Part shown: piece after piece, positions 32,425 to 41,749 of the stretch
How positions within the stretch are numbered: the first letter of the stretch is position 1
How the letters are laid out: every line of letters starts with the position of its first letter
DNA from: Shouchella sp047238345
Lineage (GTDB): Bacteria > Bacillota > Bacilli > Bacillales > Bacillaceae_D
Assembly: GCF_047238345.1 (NCBI RefSeq)
Contig: NZ_JBDFMQ010000001.1
Coordinates: 1,860,001 to 1,924,000, forward strand
Direction of reading: 5' to 3'
DNA: 64,000 bases
Notes under the pieces: model-generated
The model's input: the letters and a program-made list of their open reading frames with translations, nothing else
What the model was told of the DNA's origin: nothing
Databases searched by the model: none
Position numbers and translations under genes: made by a program

Positions 32425-33066
32425 TCACGCCCGAAAAAGCGGAGGTTCGTTCTTGCCCCAGTATATAGAACCAAGATTATAATGCCCGTGAAAATTATCT
32501 TCATAGGAATGATAGTGAAATTGAAATACATGACCGGTTTTCGGTGGTCGGTCTAATCGAACGTGAAAACGAAGAAGATCATCACCTGTTTTGCCATTAA
32601 TAAGATGTAGAATCTTTTCTCCACGTCCTGTTAAGGAAGCCTCTGTCATTCGAATATCTTGCCATGAATACTGATCATCTGTCTCCAATACTTGTGAGAC
32701 CACTTGCTTTAATTCAGGCAAAATCTCTTTTTTGTAGGCCGTTTCAATTTTATCACCAATTCGCTGACCGAATTTCTTCATGCCTTGGCGATACGCTTCA
32801 TCCATAATCATAATTTCGGTTAACCAATGCGGTTCTAACTGAATATGTTCATACTGACTCGGTGCCCCAATTACAAATGGCAAGAGCGTGTACTCTCGGT
32901 CATTTGTTAAATAGACGTTTGCTTTTGTATCGCTCCACTGCATCGTTTTTACAGATGACCCATTCTCAGCTTCAGCTTTATCCAACCAATGATCAACAAT
33001 TGAGAGATTAATAGAAAAGAAGCCGATGAGGACCATCATGAGTTGTTTCACATAAATCATTATCAT
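32425..33066 (-). CDS. ypjP: YpjP family protein
   Basis: 213 residues from the ATG at 33066; ATGs at 33075 and 33072 are too close to the GCAGGG ribosome site. A hydrophobic N-terminus at about 5-22 suggests a signal or anchor. The C-terminus has the YpjP signature: FHVRLDRPPKTGHVFQFHYH followed by HYNLGSIYWGKN. The function is unknown; the exported character and His-rich end are the visible facts. Confidence 0.85.
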   Translation of the reverse strand: MIMIYVKQLMMVLIGFFSINLSIVDHWLDKAEAENGSSVKTMQWSDTKANVYLTNDREYTLLPFVIGAPSQYEHIQLEPHWLTEIMIMDEAYRQGMKKFGQRIGDKIETAYKKEILPELKQVVSQVLETDDQYSWQDIRMTEASLTGRGEKILHLINGKTGDDLLRFHVRLDRPPKTGHVFQFHYHSYEDNFHGHYNLGSIYWGKNEPPLFRA

Positions 33067-33149
33067 GCGCATCATCCCTGCGTCAATGTTTTCTCTATTA
33101 TGCCATGACTAGCGCGGGATGGTCTAGAACATTTTTGAAAAATGAAACA

Positions 33150-34634
33150 TTATGGTAATTGACTGCTACCCATTAAGTAACGATCACATTCCCGAGCTGC
33201 TTCGCGGCCTTCGTGAATGGCCCATACAACTAAACTTTGGCCACGACGATTATCACCTGCTGCAAAAATATGCGGTTTATTCGTTTGATAGTGGCCATAT
33301 TCTGCTTCAACCGTTTGTTGAGCGGTTTGTTTTACTTGCATTTGGTCAAGCAATTTCCCTTCTGTTCCTGAAAAACCAACAGCGAGAAGTACAAGATCTG
33401 CATTCCACCTTTTCACTGATTCTTCAATCGGTGTACGGACTTTCTTTCCGTCTTTCCAAGCAGTATTAACTTGAATGGTTTCCAAACCTACCAATTGACC
33501 GGATTCGTTGCCGACGAATTTTGACGTTTGCAATTTGTAACTACGAGGATCTGCCCCATATATGGCTTTTGCTTCTTTATGCGCATCTTCTTCTGCATAA
33601 ACATTCGGATATAACGGCCAAGGATTGTTAATTTGGCGAATCGCTTGTTTTTGTTCATTAATATCAAATTGGGTTACGGATCGAGCACCGTGACGGATTG
33701 ATGTGGTAATACAGTCTGCACCTGTATCTCCTCCACCGATCACAATGACGTCTTTATCTTTTGCATTAATGTATTCACCATCTTGGTGTTTAGAATTAAG
33801 CAAGCTCTTCGTATTGGCTGTCAAAAAGTCCATCGCGTAATGAATGCCGCTTAATTGGCGCCCTTCTTGATCCACTTCTCTTGGTTTTGTCGCACCTGTC
33901 GCTAAAATGATGGCGTCAAATTGTTCATCTAGTTCTTCAGCCGTAATGTCTTCTCCAACTGATACATTCGTTCGAAACAAAATTCCTTCTTCTTTTAATA
34001 ATGCAATGCGCCGATTCACGACTTCGTAAGCTAATTTCACATCGGGAATACCATACGTCAGTAAACCTCCAGGTCGATCTTCTCGTTCAAAAACGGTGAC
34101 CGTGTGCCCTGCTTTATTTAACTGGGCTGCACTCGCTAAACCTGCTGGACCAGAACCAATAACGGCAACATGTTTACCGGTACGTTGCTTAGGCGGATTC
34201 GGCTGAATCCAACCTTCTTTAAATCCTTTTTCTACAATACTAAACTCTATTGATTTTATGGTAACCGGGTCATCACTAATCGCTACCGTGCAAGATCCTT
34301 CACAAGGGGCTGGGCAAACCCGACCAGTAAATTCTGGAAAATTGTTTGTTTTATGCAGTCGATCTAATGCTTCTTTCCATTTGCCTCGGTAAACAAGATC
34401 GTTCCATTCTGGGATTAGATTATAAACAGGACACCCGATTTCACCGGAACCTGCCATTGACGTTCCTGCTTGACAGAAAGGAATGCCACAATCCATGCAG
34501 CGCGCGCCTTGTCGCTGAAGTTGCTGTTCGGGTACGACAATTTGAAACTCTTGCCAATTTTTCACCCTTGCCATTGGATCTTTTTTCTTAGGTACTTCAC
34601 GTTTATACTCCATAAATCCTGTCGGCTTCCCCAT
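33150..34634 (-). CDS. gltB: glutamate synthase small subunit
   Basis: 494 residues. Two [4Fe-4S] clusters are visible in the N-terminus (RCMDCGIPFCQ with GCPVYNLIPEWNDL, and GRVCPAPCEGSC). Then come an FAD site VIGSGPAGLASAAQL and an NADPH site VIVIGGGDTGADCI, ending in FAAGDNRRGQSLVVWAI. It feeds NADPH electrons to the large subunit, making two glutamates from glutamine and 2-oxoglutarate. Named after B. subtilis gltB. It follows gltA by 67 bases. The start at 34634 has AAGGAG. Confidence 0.97.
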   Translation of the reverse strand: MGKPTGFMEYKREVPKKKDPMARVKNWQEFQIVVPEQQLQRQGARCMDCGIPFCQAGTSMAGSGEIGCPVYNLIPEWNDLVYRGKWKEALDRLHKTNNFPEFTGRVCPAPCEGSCTVAISDDPVTIKSIEFSIVEKGFKEGWIQPNPPKQRTGKHVAVIGSGPAGLASAAQLNKAGHTVTVFEREDRPGGLLTYGIPDVKLAYEVVNRRIALLKEEGILFRTNVSVGEDITAEELDEQFDAIILATGATKPREVDQEGRQLSGIHYAMDFLTANTKSLLNSKHQDGEYINAKDKDVIVIGGGDTGADCITTSIRHGARSVTQFDINEQKQAIRQINNPWPLYPNVYAEEDAHKEAKAIYGADPRSYKLQTSKFVGNESGQLVGLETIQVNTAWKDGKKVRTPIEESVKRWNADLVLLAVGFSGTEGKLLDQMQVKQTAQQTVEAEYGHYQTNKPHIFAAGDNRRGQSLVVWAIHEGREAARECDRYLMGSSQLP

Positions 34635-34701
34635 TTTGCGCTCACTCCTTACATCATTTTTAGAAAGGACGCTTTGATCAAACGCCCTTCTTTCTCTCTA
34701 T

Positions 34702-37700
34702 TTATACATTTGAAAGCTTTGTAATTTTTTCGTCGAAAGCCGCTAACGCCGCATCAGCTTCATTAAGGCCTTCTTGCTTTCTTCGTTCAATGGAAGCAAG
34801 CATTTGCTTGTAGTCTTTTGGAATGACCTTAACAAAATGAGGTTTTGTCGTTTCCCATTCCGCTAAAATGGTCTTTCCTTGAACGCTGTCCGTGTAGTCG
34901 ACATGTTCTTCTATTAAGCTTTTCAGAATGACTTCATCTCCAGTGGTTAACGATTCAAATAAAATCATTTCATGATTACTTTTTTCAGCAACTATCTGTT
35001 CTGGGTCATAAACGTATGCTGTTCCGCCCGACATACCAGCGGCAAAGTTTTTGCCCATCGAACCAAGATTGACACAGATGCCACCGGTCATATATTCAAG
35101 CCCGTGATCACCCATCCCTTCAATAACAACTTGAGCACCAGAATTTCGAACCCCAAATCGTTCGCCTGCTTGGCCAGCTATAAACGCTTTTCCACTCGTA
35201 GCACCATAAAAAGATGTATTTCCAATAATGACATTGTCTTTTGCCACAAACGTCGTATTTTTTGGTGGACGGACCACGAGTTGACCACCAGATAATCCTT
35301 TTCCAGTATAATCATTGGCGTCCCCTTCAAGGGTTAGCGTCATACCTTTAGGGATAAACGCGCCAAAGCTCTGACCAGCAGATCCTTTAAATTGAAAATG
35401 GATCGTATGATCTGGTAAACCATTTAATCCGTGTGCTTTACTTACTTCACTTCCAACTATGGTTCCGACAACACGATCCGTGTTACGAATTGAGGTTGCA
35501 TAGGTAACTGGTTGTTGCTGTTCGATTGCTGGTTTAGCTGCTTCAAGCAATTCACGAACATCGAGTGATTGCGCTAATTTATGATCTTGTTCCATTTGTT
35601 TCGTTTGACGCGATTTTGTTTGGATCGGTCGGTACAATAGGCTTGTTAAATCAAGCTTGTTCGCTTTTGTATTGATTGTTTCTTTATTTTGGTGTAACAG
35701 ATCCGAACGACCAACGAGTTCATCAACTGTTTTCACACCTAACTGGGCCATGATTTCGCGCATTTCTTCTGCTATATACGTCATAAATGTCACGATTTGG
35801 TCAGCTTCCCCTGTGTACTTTTTTCGTAATTCAGGGTTTTGTGTCGCAATGCCAACAGGGCATGTATCAAGATGGCACACACGCATAACGACACAGCCAA
35901 GCACAACAAGAGGGGCTGTAGAAAATGCATATTCTTCAGCGCCTAATAAAGCTGCAATCACAACATCTTTACCAGTCATGAGCTTGCCATCAGTCTCAAG
36001 CGTAACTCGATTTCGTAAGTTATTTAATAGTAACGTTTGATGCGTTTCTGCAAGCCCAATCTCCCAAGGTAAACCAGTATGTTTAATGCTCGTTCGCGCT
36101 GCTGCACCGGTTCCTCCATCATAGCCACTAATAATAATGCCATCTGCGCTTCCCTTTGCTACACCGGCAGCAATTGTTCCAACCCCTGTTCCTGCAACAA
36201 GTTTAACGCTAACCTTTGCTGAAGGGTTTGCATTTTTCAAATCATGGATTAATTCTGCCAAGTCTTCAATCGAATAGATATCATGGTGTGGAGGTGGCGA
36301 TATTAAACCTACTCCTGTTGTAGAGCCTCGAACTTCAGCTACCCACGGGTAAACTTTTTGACCAGGTAATTGCCCACCTTCGCCTGGCTTAGCCCCTTGC
36401 GCCACTTTTATTTGAATTTCGTCTGCATTCACAAGATAGTGACTTGTAACACCGAATCGACCAGAAGCCACCTGTTTAATTGCACTTCTTCGTAGGTCCC
36501 CATTTTCATCTGCTAAAAACCGGGCCGGATCTTCCCCACCTTCACCAGTGTTGCTTTTAGCACCTAAACGGTTCATGGCAATGGCTAATGTTTCGTGGGC
36601 TTCTTTAGAGATTGAACCAAACGACATTGCTCCGGTTCGGAATCGCTTCACGATCGTAGACGCTGACTCAACTTCTTCTATCGGAATAGCCGTTGTCGGT
36701 TTAAACGTCAATAAACCTCTAAGGGTTGTTTGTTTTTTGTCTTGCTGATTGATGGCTGCCGTATAATGCTTGAATAGTGAATAATCTTCTGTTCGACAAG
36801 CTTGTTGCAGCATATGAATTGTATGTGGATTGTATTGATGCGGCTCTCCGTCTCTTCTCCACTGTAAATCATCTCCTGAATCGAGCTGATCGTCATCACC
36901 GAAGCGATCTGTGAAAGCACGGGAATGTCGTAACAACACTTCTTTTGCCATATCTTCTAGCTTTATTCCACCAATACGAGACGGCGTCCACGTAAAATAT
37001 TTATCAATGACGTCTGTATGAATCCCAACAGCTTCAAAAATTTGTGCCCCTCTGTAACTATGAATGGTCGAAATTCCCATTTTTGACAAAACCTTCATTA
37101 GTCCTTTTGTAACACCATTCACATAGCGACGACACGCTTCCACATAATGATACTCCGTTAACAAGCCCTCTTGAATCCATTCATCAATCGTATCAAAAAC
37201 AAGGTAAGGGTTAATTCCCTCTGCTCCGTATCCAATTAAAAGCGCATGGTGGTGCACTTCTCTTGGCTCCCCAGACTCAACGAGAATGCTTACATCCGTT
37301 CGTTTACCAGTACGAATAAGATGGTGGTGCAGACTTGAAACAGCGAGCAAAGCCGGAATCGGTGCATTGTTTTCCGTTACGTCGCGGTCACTTAAAATAA
37401 GAAACGTTTTCCCGGCTTCAATGGCTTCATCGGCATGGGCAAACATGTTTTCTAGCCCTTGCTCTAGAGCTTGTTCATTCGCTTCAAACAGCATCGGAAT
37501 CGTTTCCGCTTTAAATTCGCTTATTTGATTAAACCGTAGTTTTGCTAACTCTTCATTATTTAAAATCGGCGTGTCCAACTGAATATGCCGACAGCTGTCT
37601 TTTCTTGGATCTAATAAATTGCCCTCTTTACCAATTGTCGTGCTTTGCGCCGTAACAATTTTTTCTCTTATTGCATCAATTGGCGGATTCGTGACTTGAG

Positions 37701-39252
37701 CAAACAACTGTTTAAAATAGTTATAAACCAATTGTGGTTTTTGAGACAGTACGGCAAGAGGAGAATCATAGCCCATTGAACCAACAGGATCATTTTCTTC
37801 TTTCACAAGCGGCATCATCATTTTATTTAATTCTTCGTACGTGTAGCCGAAAATAAATTGACGTAAGCGAATTTGTTCAAACTCTGTTTCCTTCACTTCC
37901 GCTGTTTCTCGTACATCGTCAATATGCAATAACCCTTCATTTACCCATTCTTCGTAAGGGTGGGCTGAGGCAATCGTTTGCTTCACTTCTTCATCTGGAA
38001 TAAGGCGGCCTTGTTCTAAATCAATTAATAGTAACTGCCCTGGATGAAGTCGTTCTTTTTTGACAATCGTATGAGAAGGAATGTCAAGTACTCCAACCTC
38101 TGAACTCATCACAATCATGTCGTCACTCGTTACGTAATAACGTGATGGTCGTAAGCCATTCCGATCGAGGGTTGCGCCGATTTTCTGTCCGTCTGTGAAA
38201 ACAATAGCAGTCGGCCCGTCCCAAGGCTCCATTAACGTACTATGGTACCGATAAAACCCACGGCGCTGGTCGTCCATCTGTTCGTTATTTTGCCAAGGCT
38301 CAGGCACCATCATCATGGCGGCGTGAGCAAGTGATCGACCTGTTAACGATAAGAATTCAAGTGTATTATCAAACATGGACGAATCGCTTCCGTTTTGATC
38401 GATAATCGGATGGACTTTTGCTAAATCGTCACCAAACGTAGGGGTAGCAAATTTTGCTTCTCGTGCATGCATCCAGTTAACGTTGCCTTTTATCGTATTA
38501 ATTTCCCCATTATGAATCATGTATCGATTAGGATGCGCTCGTTCCCAACTTGGAAAGGTATTGGTACTAAACCTTGAATGAACAAGCGCTAATGCGGATT
38601 CAAAAGAAGGATCACTTAAATCTAAATAGAACATTGTTAATTGTGCCGTTGTCAACATCCCTTTATACACAATAGTCCGACTAGAGAAACTAGCAAAATA
38701 AAATGAATGCTCAGACGCCACATTTATTTCATGCTCCGCTCTTTTACGAACAACATATAATTTTCGCTCTAAATCAATGCCTTTTAGTGGCGATATTGGT
38801 TTAACAAACAGTTGCTCAATAAAGGGCATTGATTTTAATGCCGCATTTCCAAGCATGGAAGCATCTGTCGGAACTTTACGCCAGCACAATCGCTCGAATC
38901 CTTCTTGTTGCAGAAGGGTATCAATACTCTCTTTTACTGCATTTCTTGTTTCTTCATTAGAAGGTAAAAACACCATACCCACTGCATACGATCCTTGCTC
39001 CATCTCAATAATGCCTTGCTTCTGAAAGAACGAATGAGGAATTTGAGTAAGAATTCCTGCGCCATCACCAGTGTTTTCTTCATCTCCTTGGCCCCCGCGA
39101 TGCTCAAGATTTTCTAATAATAAAAGCGCATCTTTGACCGTTTTATGGGTGGCCTTTCCTTTGATATTTGCTAAAAAACCAATGCCACAGTTGTCGTGCT
39201 CAAAATCCGGATCATATAACCCTTGTTTACGCGGTAAGTGTGTACCTCGCAT
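34702..39252 (-). CDS. gltA: glutamate synthase large subunit
   Basis: 1516 residues from the ATG at 39252 (MRGTHLPRKQG; GAGGGTG upstream); B. subtilis GltA has about 1520. The first 21 residues are the propeptide, followed by the N-terminal nucleophile Cys in DNCGIGFLANI. Class II amidotransferase text continues to ALVHSRFSTNTFPSW. The FMN and [3Fe-4S] centre is the Cys trio in CVVMRVCHLDTCPVG. The C-terminal GXGXG beta-helix closes it. No gltC lies beside it, unlike B. subtilis; a long dyad (39387-39423) may be its operator. Confidence 0.97.
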   Translation of the reverse strand: MRGTHLPRKQGLYDPDFEHDNCGIGFLANIKGKATHKTVKDALLLLENLEHRGGQGDEENTGDGAGILTQIPHSFFQKQGIIEMEQGSYAVGMVFLPSNEETRNAVKESIDTLLQQEGFERLCWRKVPTDASMLGNAALKSMPFIEQLFVKPISPLKGIDLERKLYVVRKRAEHEINVASEHSFYFASFSSRTIVYKGMLTTAQLTMFYLDLSDPSFESALALVHSRFSTNTFPSWERAHPNRYMIHNGEINTIKGNVNWMHAREAKFATPTFGDDLAKVHPIIDQNGSDSSMFDNTLEFLSLTGRSLAHAAMMMVPEPWQNNEQMDDQRRGFYRYHSTLMEPWDGPTAIVFTDGQKIGATLDRNGLRPSRYYVTSDDMIVMSSEVGVLDIPSHTIVKKERLHPGQLLLIDLEQGRLIPDEEVKQTIASAHPYEEWVNEGLLHIDDVRETAEVKETEFEQIRLRQFIFGYTYEELNKMMMPLVKEENDPVGSMGYDSPLAVLSQKPQLVYNYFKQLFAQVTNPPIDAIREKIVTAQSTTIGKEGNLLDPRKDSCRHIQLDTPILNNEELAKLRFNQISEFKAETIPMLFEANEQALEQGLENMFAHADEAIEAGKTFLILSDRDVTENNAPIPALLAVSSLHHHLIRTGKRTDVSILVESGEPREVHHHALLIGYGAEGINPYLVFDTIDEWIQEGLLTEYHYVEACRRYVNGVTKGLMKVLSKMGISTIHSYRGAQIFEAVGIHTDVIDKYFTWTPSRIGGIKLEDMAKEVLLRHSRAFTDRFGDDDQLDSGDDLQWRRDGEPHQYNPHTIHMLQQACRTEDYSLFKHYTAAINQQDKKQTTLRGLLTFKPTTAIPIEEVESASTIVKRFRTGAMSFGSISKEAHETLAIAMNRLGAKSNTGEGGEDPARFLADENGDLRRSAIKQVASGRFGVTSHYLVNADEIQIKVAQGAKPGEGGQLPGQKVYPWVAEVRGSTTGVGLISPPPHHDIYSIEDLAELIHDLKNANPSAKVSVKLVAGTGVGTIAAGVAKGSADGIIISGYDGGTGAAARTSIKHTGLPWEIGLAETHQTLLLNNLRNRVTLETDGKLMTGKDVVIAALLGAEEYAFSTAPLVVLGCVVMRVCHLDTCPVGIATQNPELRKKYTGEADQIVTFMTYIAEEMREIMAQLGVKTVDELVGRSDLLHQNKETINTKANKLDLTSLLYRPIQTKSRQTKQMEQDHKLAQSLDVRELLEAAKPAIEQQQPVTYATSIRNTDRVVGTIVGSEVSKAHGLNGLPDHTIHFQFKGSAGQSFGAFIPKGMTLTLEGDANDYTGKGLSGGQLVVRPPKNTTFVAKDNVIIGNTSFYGATSGKAFIAGQAGERFGVRNSGAQVVIEGMGDHGLEYMTGGICVNLGSMGKNFAAGMSGGTAYVYDPEQIVAEKSNHEMILFESLTTGDEVILKSLIEEHVDYTDSVQGKTILAEWETTKPHFVKVIPKDYKQMLASIERRKQEGLNEADAALAAFDEKITKLSNV

Positions 39253-39386
39253 GGTTTCACCCTCTCTCTTCATACTCTCTCCAACAATCTTCTTTTTTGA
39301 CAAGCGGTCATCGCTTTGTCCTCTTCTGAGTTTGCATAATAAACAATTAAAATGAATAAAAATTCAAGCTTGCTTAATAAAATACT

Positions 39387-39423
39387 TGTTCGCCTTGAAT
39401 ACACAATTGTGTAAAGACGAACA
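39387..39423. promoter_or_regulatory. palindromic operator-like site upstream of gltA
   Basis: The core TACACAATTGTGTA (39400-39413) is a perfect 14-bp palindrome, flanked by TGTTCG and CGAACA at unequal distances. On the minus strand TTGTGT, 16 bases, TATTTT may be the gltA promoter, so the palindrome would overlap its -35. It matches neither the GltC box (ATCT-N-AGAT type) nor the TnrA consensus. Confidence 0.55.
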
Positions 39424-39580
39424 TTTCAAAATAACCTAAAAAAATATTCCGTGTTAGAAGTTTAGCGATTATTTTGTTATTCGTCAAGATTGAACTTCTT
39501 TTTTGTTAAGAGAAACCGCTATTTGCCTTCAAATAAATTGCTTAACAATCCATTTTCGTTCATAATAGAAAGCAAGAGAT

Positions 39581-39609
39581 TGAAACGTTTTTAATTCGTT
39601 AAACGTATA
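39581..39609 (+). promoter_or_regulatory. candidate sigma-W (ECF) promoter of the TelA-like operon
   Basis: TGAAAC, 17 bases, CGTATA: an exact match to both sigma-W elements (TGAAAC and CGTA), 42 bases before the telA-like ATG. The B. subtilis TelA homologue yceH lies in the sigma-W/M regulated yce operon, which supports the call. Confidence 0.65.
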
Positions 39610-39650
39610 TAAAAGTAATCGAATCTATTATTCTGTTGGAGGTTCCATTC

Positions 39651-40724
39651 ATGAGTGATAAACAAATACAGCATCAACATACTGAGGAGTCCCTTTCCTC
39701 CCCTTCAAACACTGCTGAAGATAAACAAACAAGCTCGCCTACTTCTGATGTTCCATCATTAGAAACCGAGACCGACATGAATGAACTTCTAAAAAAACTT
39801 GATAACTTAGGTGAGGTAGAACAGCGTGAAGCTGGGGAATCTTTGGAAGCATTAAAACGTCCAGTACGTGAAATGATGGGTGACGATTCCAACACCTTGC
39901 CAAAACAGCTACATGAGTTGAGAGAAGTTGTCGGTCAACTTGAGCCTGACCACCTAAAAGATTCACAGCTCAAAAAATTATTTAATCGCGTCATTCGCCG
40001 TAACCCTGTTGAGCAGTATGTTCGTCGCTATCAAACGGTAGAAGCTCAGGTCGATCATATTGTTGAAGGCTTGCTCACTGGTAAAGATAAATTACAAGAA
40101 GATAATGTCATGCTTAAAGAGCTAAAAGTCGTTGCCAAAGAAAGAATCACGAATTTAAACGAACAAATCTCTATGGGGCAAGAGCTTCATGAGATGTTAG
40201 AAAAAGAAATGACGTCCGAAAAATGGGCAGATAACGCCAATGAATTGAAAAAAGGCCAAGTAAAAGTGACAACAAGAATGAAAAATATGCAGCAAGCAGT
40301 GATGGTGCTTCAGCAATCTCTCGCGTCTGTTGACCTTATAATGGAAAACAATGAAAAGCTTGAAGAAGCCATTTTTAATGCGATTACCATGACGAAAAAT
40401 ATTATTACGGTTACTGCTTCGATTCAGCTTGCGTTAACAAACCAGAAAAAAGTGATATCTGCAGTACAAAACGTCAACCAAGCAACCGAATCAATGCTGC
40501 TTTCAAACGCAGAATTATTAAAGCAAAATACAGAAGAAACATTAAAAACATTAGAAGAGCCAGCAATTGCTCTAGACGCATTTCGAAAAGCGTACGATAA
40601 TGTGTACAAAGCAATTGAGCTAACTGAAGAATCGAATGAGCGCATTGTTACGAGTGGAAAACAATTTATTGAAGAGATGGATAAATTAAACTCAGAGATG
40701 CAAACGAAGCTTTTAAACCGATAA
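39651..40724 (+). CDS. TelA/YaaN family (toxic-anion resistance) protein
   Basis: 357 residues from the ATG at 39651; an in-frame TTG at 39636 overlaps the GGAGG site. A low-complexity acidic N-terminus (1-60) precedes a long helical coiled-coil body typical of TelA: FNRVIRRNPVEQYVRRYQTVEAQVDHIVEGL, LKELKVVAKERITNLNEQI and ITMTKNIITVTASIQLAL. TelA was named from tellurite resistance, but its biochemical action is not settled; B. subtilis YceH is tied to envelope stress. It is 20 bases before its partner gene, and a sigma-W-type promoter precedes it. Confidence 0.88.
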   Translation: MSDKQIQHQHTEESLSSPSNTAEDKQTSSPTSDVPSLETETDMNELLKKLDNLGEVEQREAGESLEALKRPVREMMGDDSNTLPKQLHELREVVGQLEPDHLKDSQLKKLFNRVIRRNPVEQYVRRYQTVEAQVDHIVEGLLTGKDKLQEDNVMLKELKVVAKERITNLNEQISMGQELHEMLEKEMTSEKWADNANELKKGQVKVTTRMKNMQQAVMVLQQSLASVDLIMENNEKLEEAIFNAITMTKNIITVTASIQLALTNQKKVISAVQNVNQATESMLLSNAELLKQNTEETLKTLEEPAIALDAFRKAYDNVYKAIELTEESNERIVTSGKQFIEEMDKLNSEMQTKLLNR

Positions 40725-40744
40725 GCAACAGGAGGTAGAGATGT

Positions 40745-41668
40745 GTGAAATTATTTTCTACAACGGGATTACTTGATTTCTTCACACCTGCTTATAAAAA
40801 GCCTGTTGACGATCATATTATTCAAGACGAAACAACGACCCGCTTAATTAATGATACGGAACGATTGTTAAAACGAATGACTGATAATGCAACAGGCAAG
40901 AATGAGCGTAAAAATATCCGCCGGCGTCAAAAAGACTGGGATATCAGAGTCAAGATTAACTACAACTACATTCGATTGATTGTTTCTGACACAAAAAATT
41001 CCCGCTCTCCGATTCATAAACGGCTTCGGATCGTTTGCCATCGAAAATATATCAAGTCTTCTAACGGCATGGGAAAAGTGAAAGAAGCGACGATCCATTA
41101 TTTAAAAGATGGACGGATGCATGTGCGCTCCCTTTTGAACGTCTCGCACTTTAAAGGCATATTATACGGTATACACCAGTTAGACCTTGCATATGTTGGT
41201 ACGAAAACGTCAGAAGTTTCATTAGAACGACTGAGTGGGCATGAACAACAATTAAAAAGTGAACAAGCGAACGACATTCGCGTACTTGTACAAGAAGCGA
41301 ATCGATATGTGCAAGCCATGGACACACTTTCAATCGACCCCATGCTTGATAATCGATTACAGCGAATTTTAACGCATGTTGGCAGACTTGAAGATGATTT
41401 TCACCTCTTTGATTTTGAAGACAAACATACAGTACGTCGCTTGTTACGAGAAGATATGCCAAATTTAATGGGTGCCTTCTTTGCTCTATCAAAAAAGAAC
41501 CAAATGGAACAGCGTGATAATGTATTTGTCTCGCTTTCTAAAATGGAGCTGTCTCTCATTCGCTTAATTGAGCATTTGGAAAAAACCAAAGTGGAGCGCA
41601 TGGATCACGTCATGCGTTTACAAGAATTACGCTACGGATCAAAAACAGATTCGCAAGATGAAGAATAA
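40745..41668 (+). CDS. TelA partner protein, possibly XpaC-like
   Basis: 307 residues from a GTG at 40745 with AGGAGGT seven bases upstream. No membrane segment is visible; the N-terminal part has a basic region (NERKNIRRRQKDWDIRVKINY) and the rest is helical with NRLQRILTHVGRLEDDFHLF and HTVRRLLREDMPNLMGAF. In B. subtilis yaaN sits beside xpaC, and the last section loosely resembles the XpaC C-terminus, but the match is weak. Its position directly after the telA-like gene is the main clue to its role. Confidence 0.65.
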   Translation: MKLFSTTGLLDFFTPAYKKPVDDHIIQDETTTRLINDTERLLKRMTDNATGKNERKNIRRRQKDWDIRVKINYNYIRLIVSDTKNSRSPIHKRLRIVCHRKYIKSSNGMGKVKEATIHYLKDGRMHVRSLLNVSHFKGILYGIHQLDLAYVGTKTSEVSLERLSGHEQQLKSEQANDIRVLVQEANRYVQAMDTLSIDPMLDNRLQRILTHVGRLEDDFHLFDFEDKHTVRRLLREDMPNLMGAFFALSKKNQMEQRDNVFVSLSKMELSLIRLIEHLEKTKVERMDHVMRLQELRYGSKTDSQDEE

Positions 41669-41675
41669 AGAATGA

Positions 41676-41703
41676 AGCGCTACACTTGCAGGAGTGTGGC
41701 GCT
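41676..41703 (+). terminator. hairpin ending the TelA-like operon
   Basis: AGCGCTACAC and GTGTGGCGCT pair (one G-T). Only a weak T tract follows, so it may act as an attenuator. A TATAAT at 41710-41715 may start the next gene. Confidence 0.55.
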
Positions 41704-41749
41704 GTTCGTTATAATAACGTTAAGATTACTTGATAAAGGTGAGGATGAA

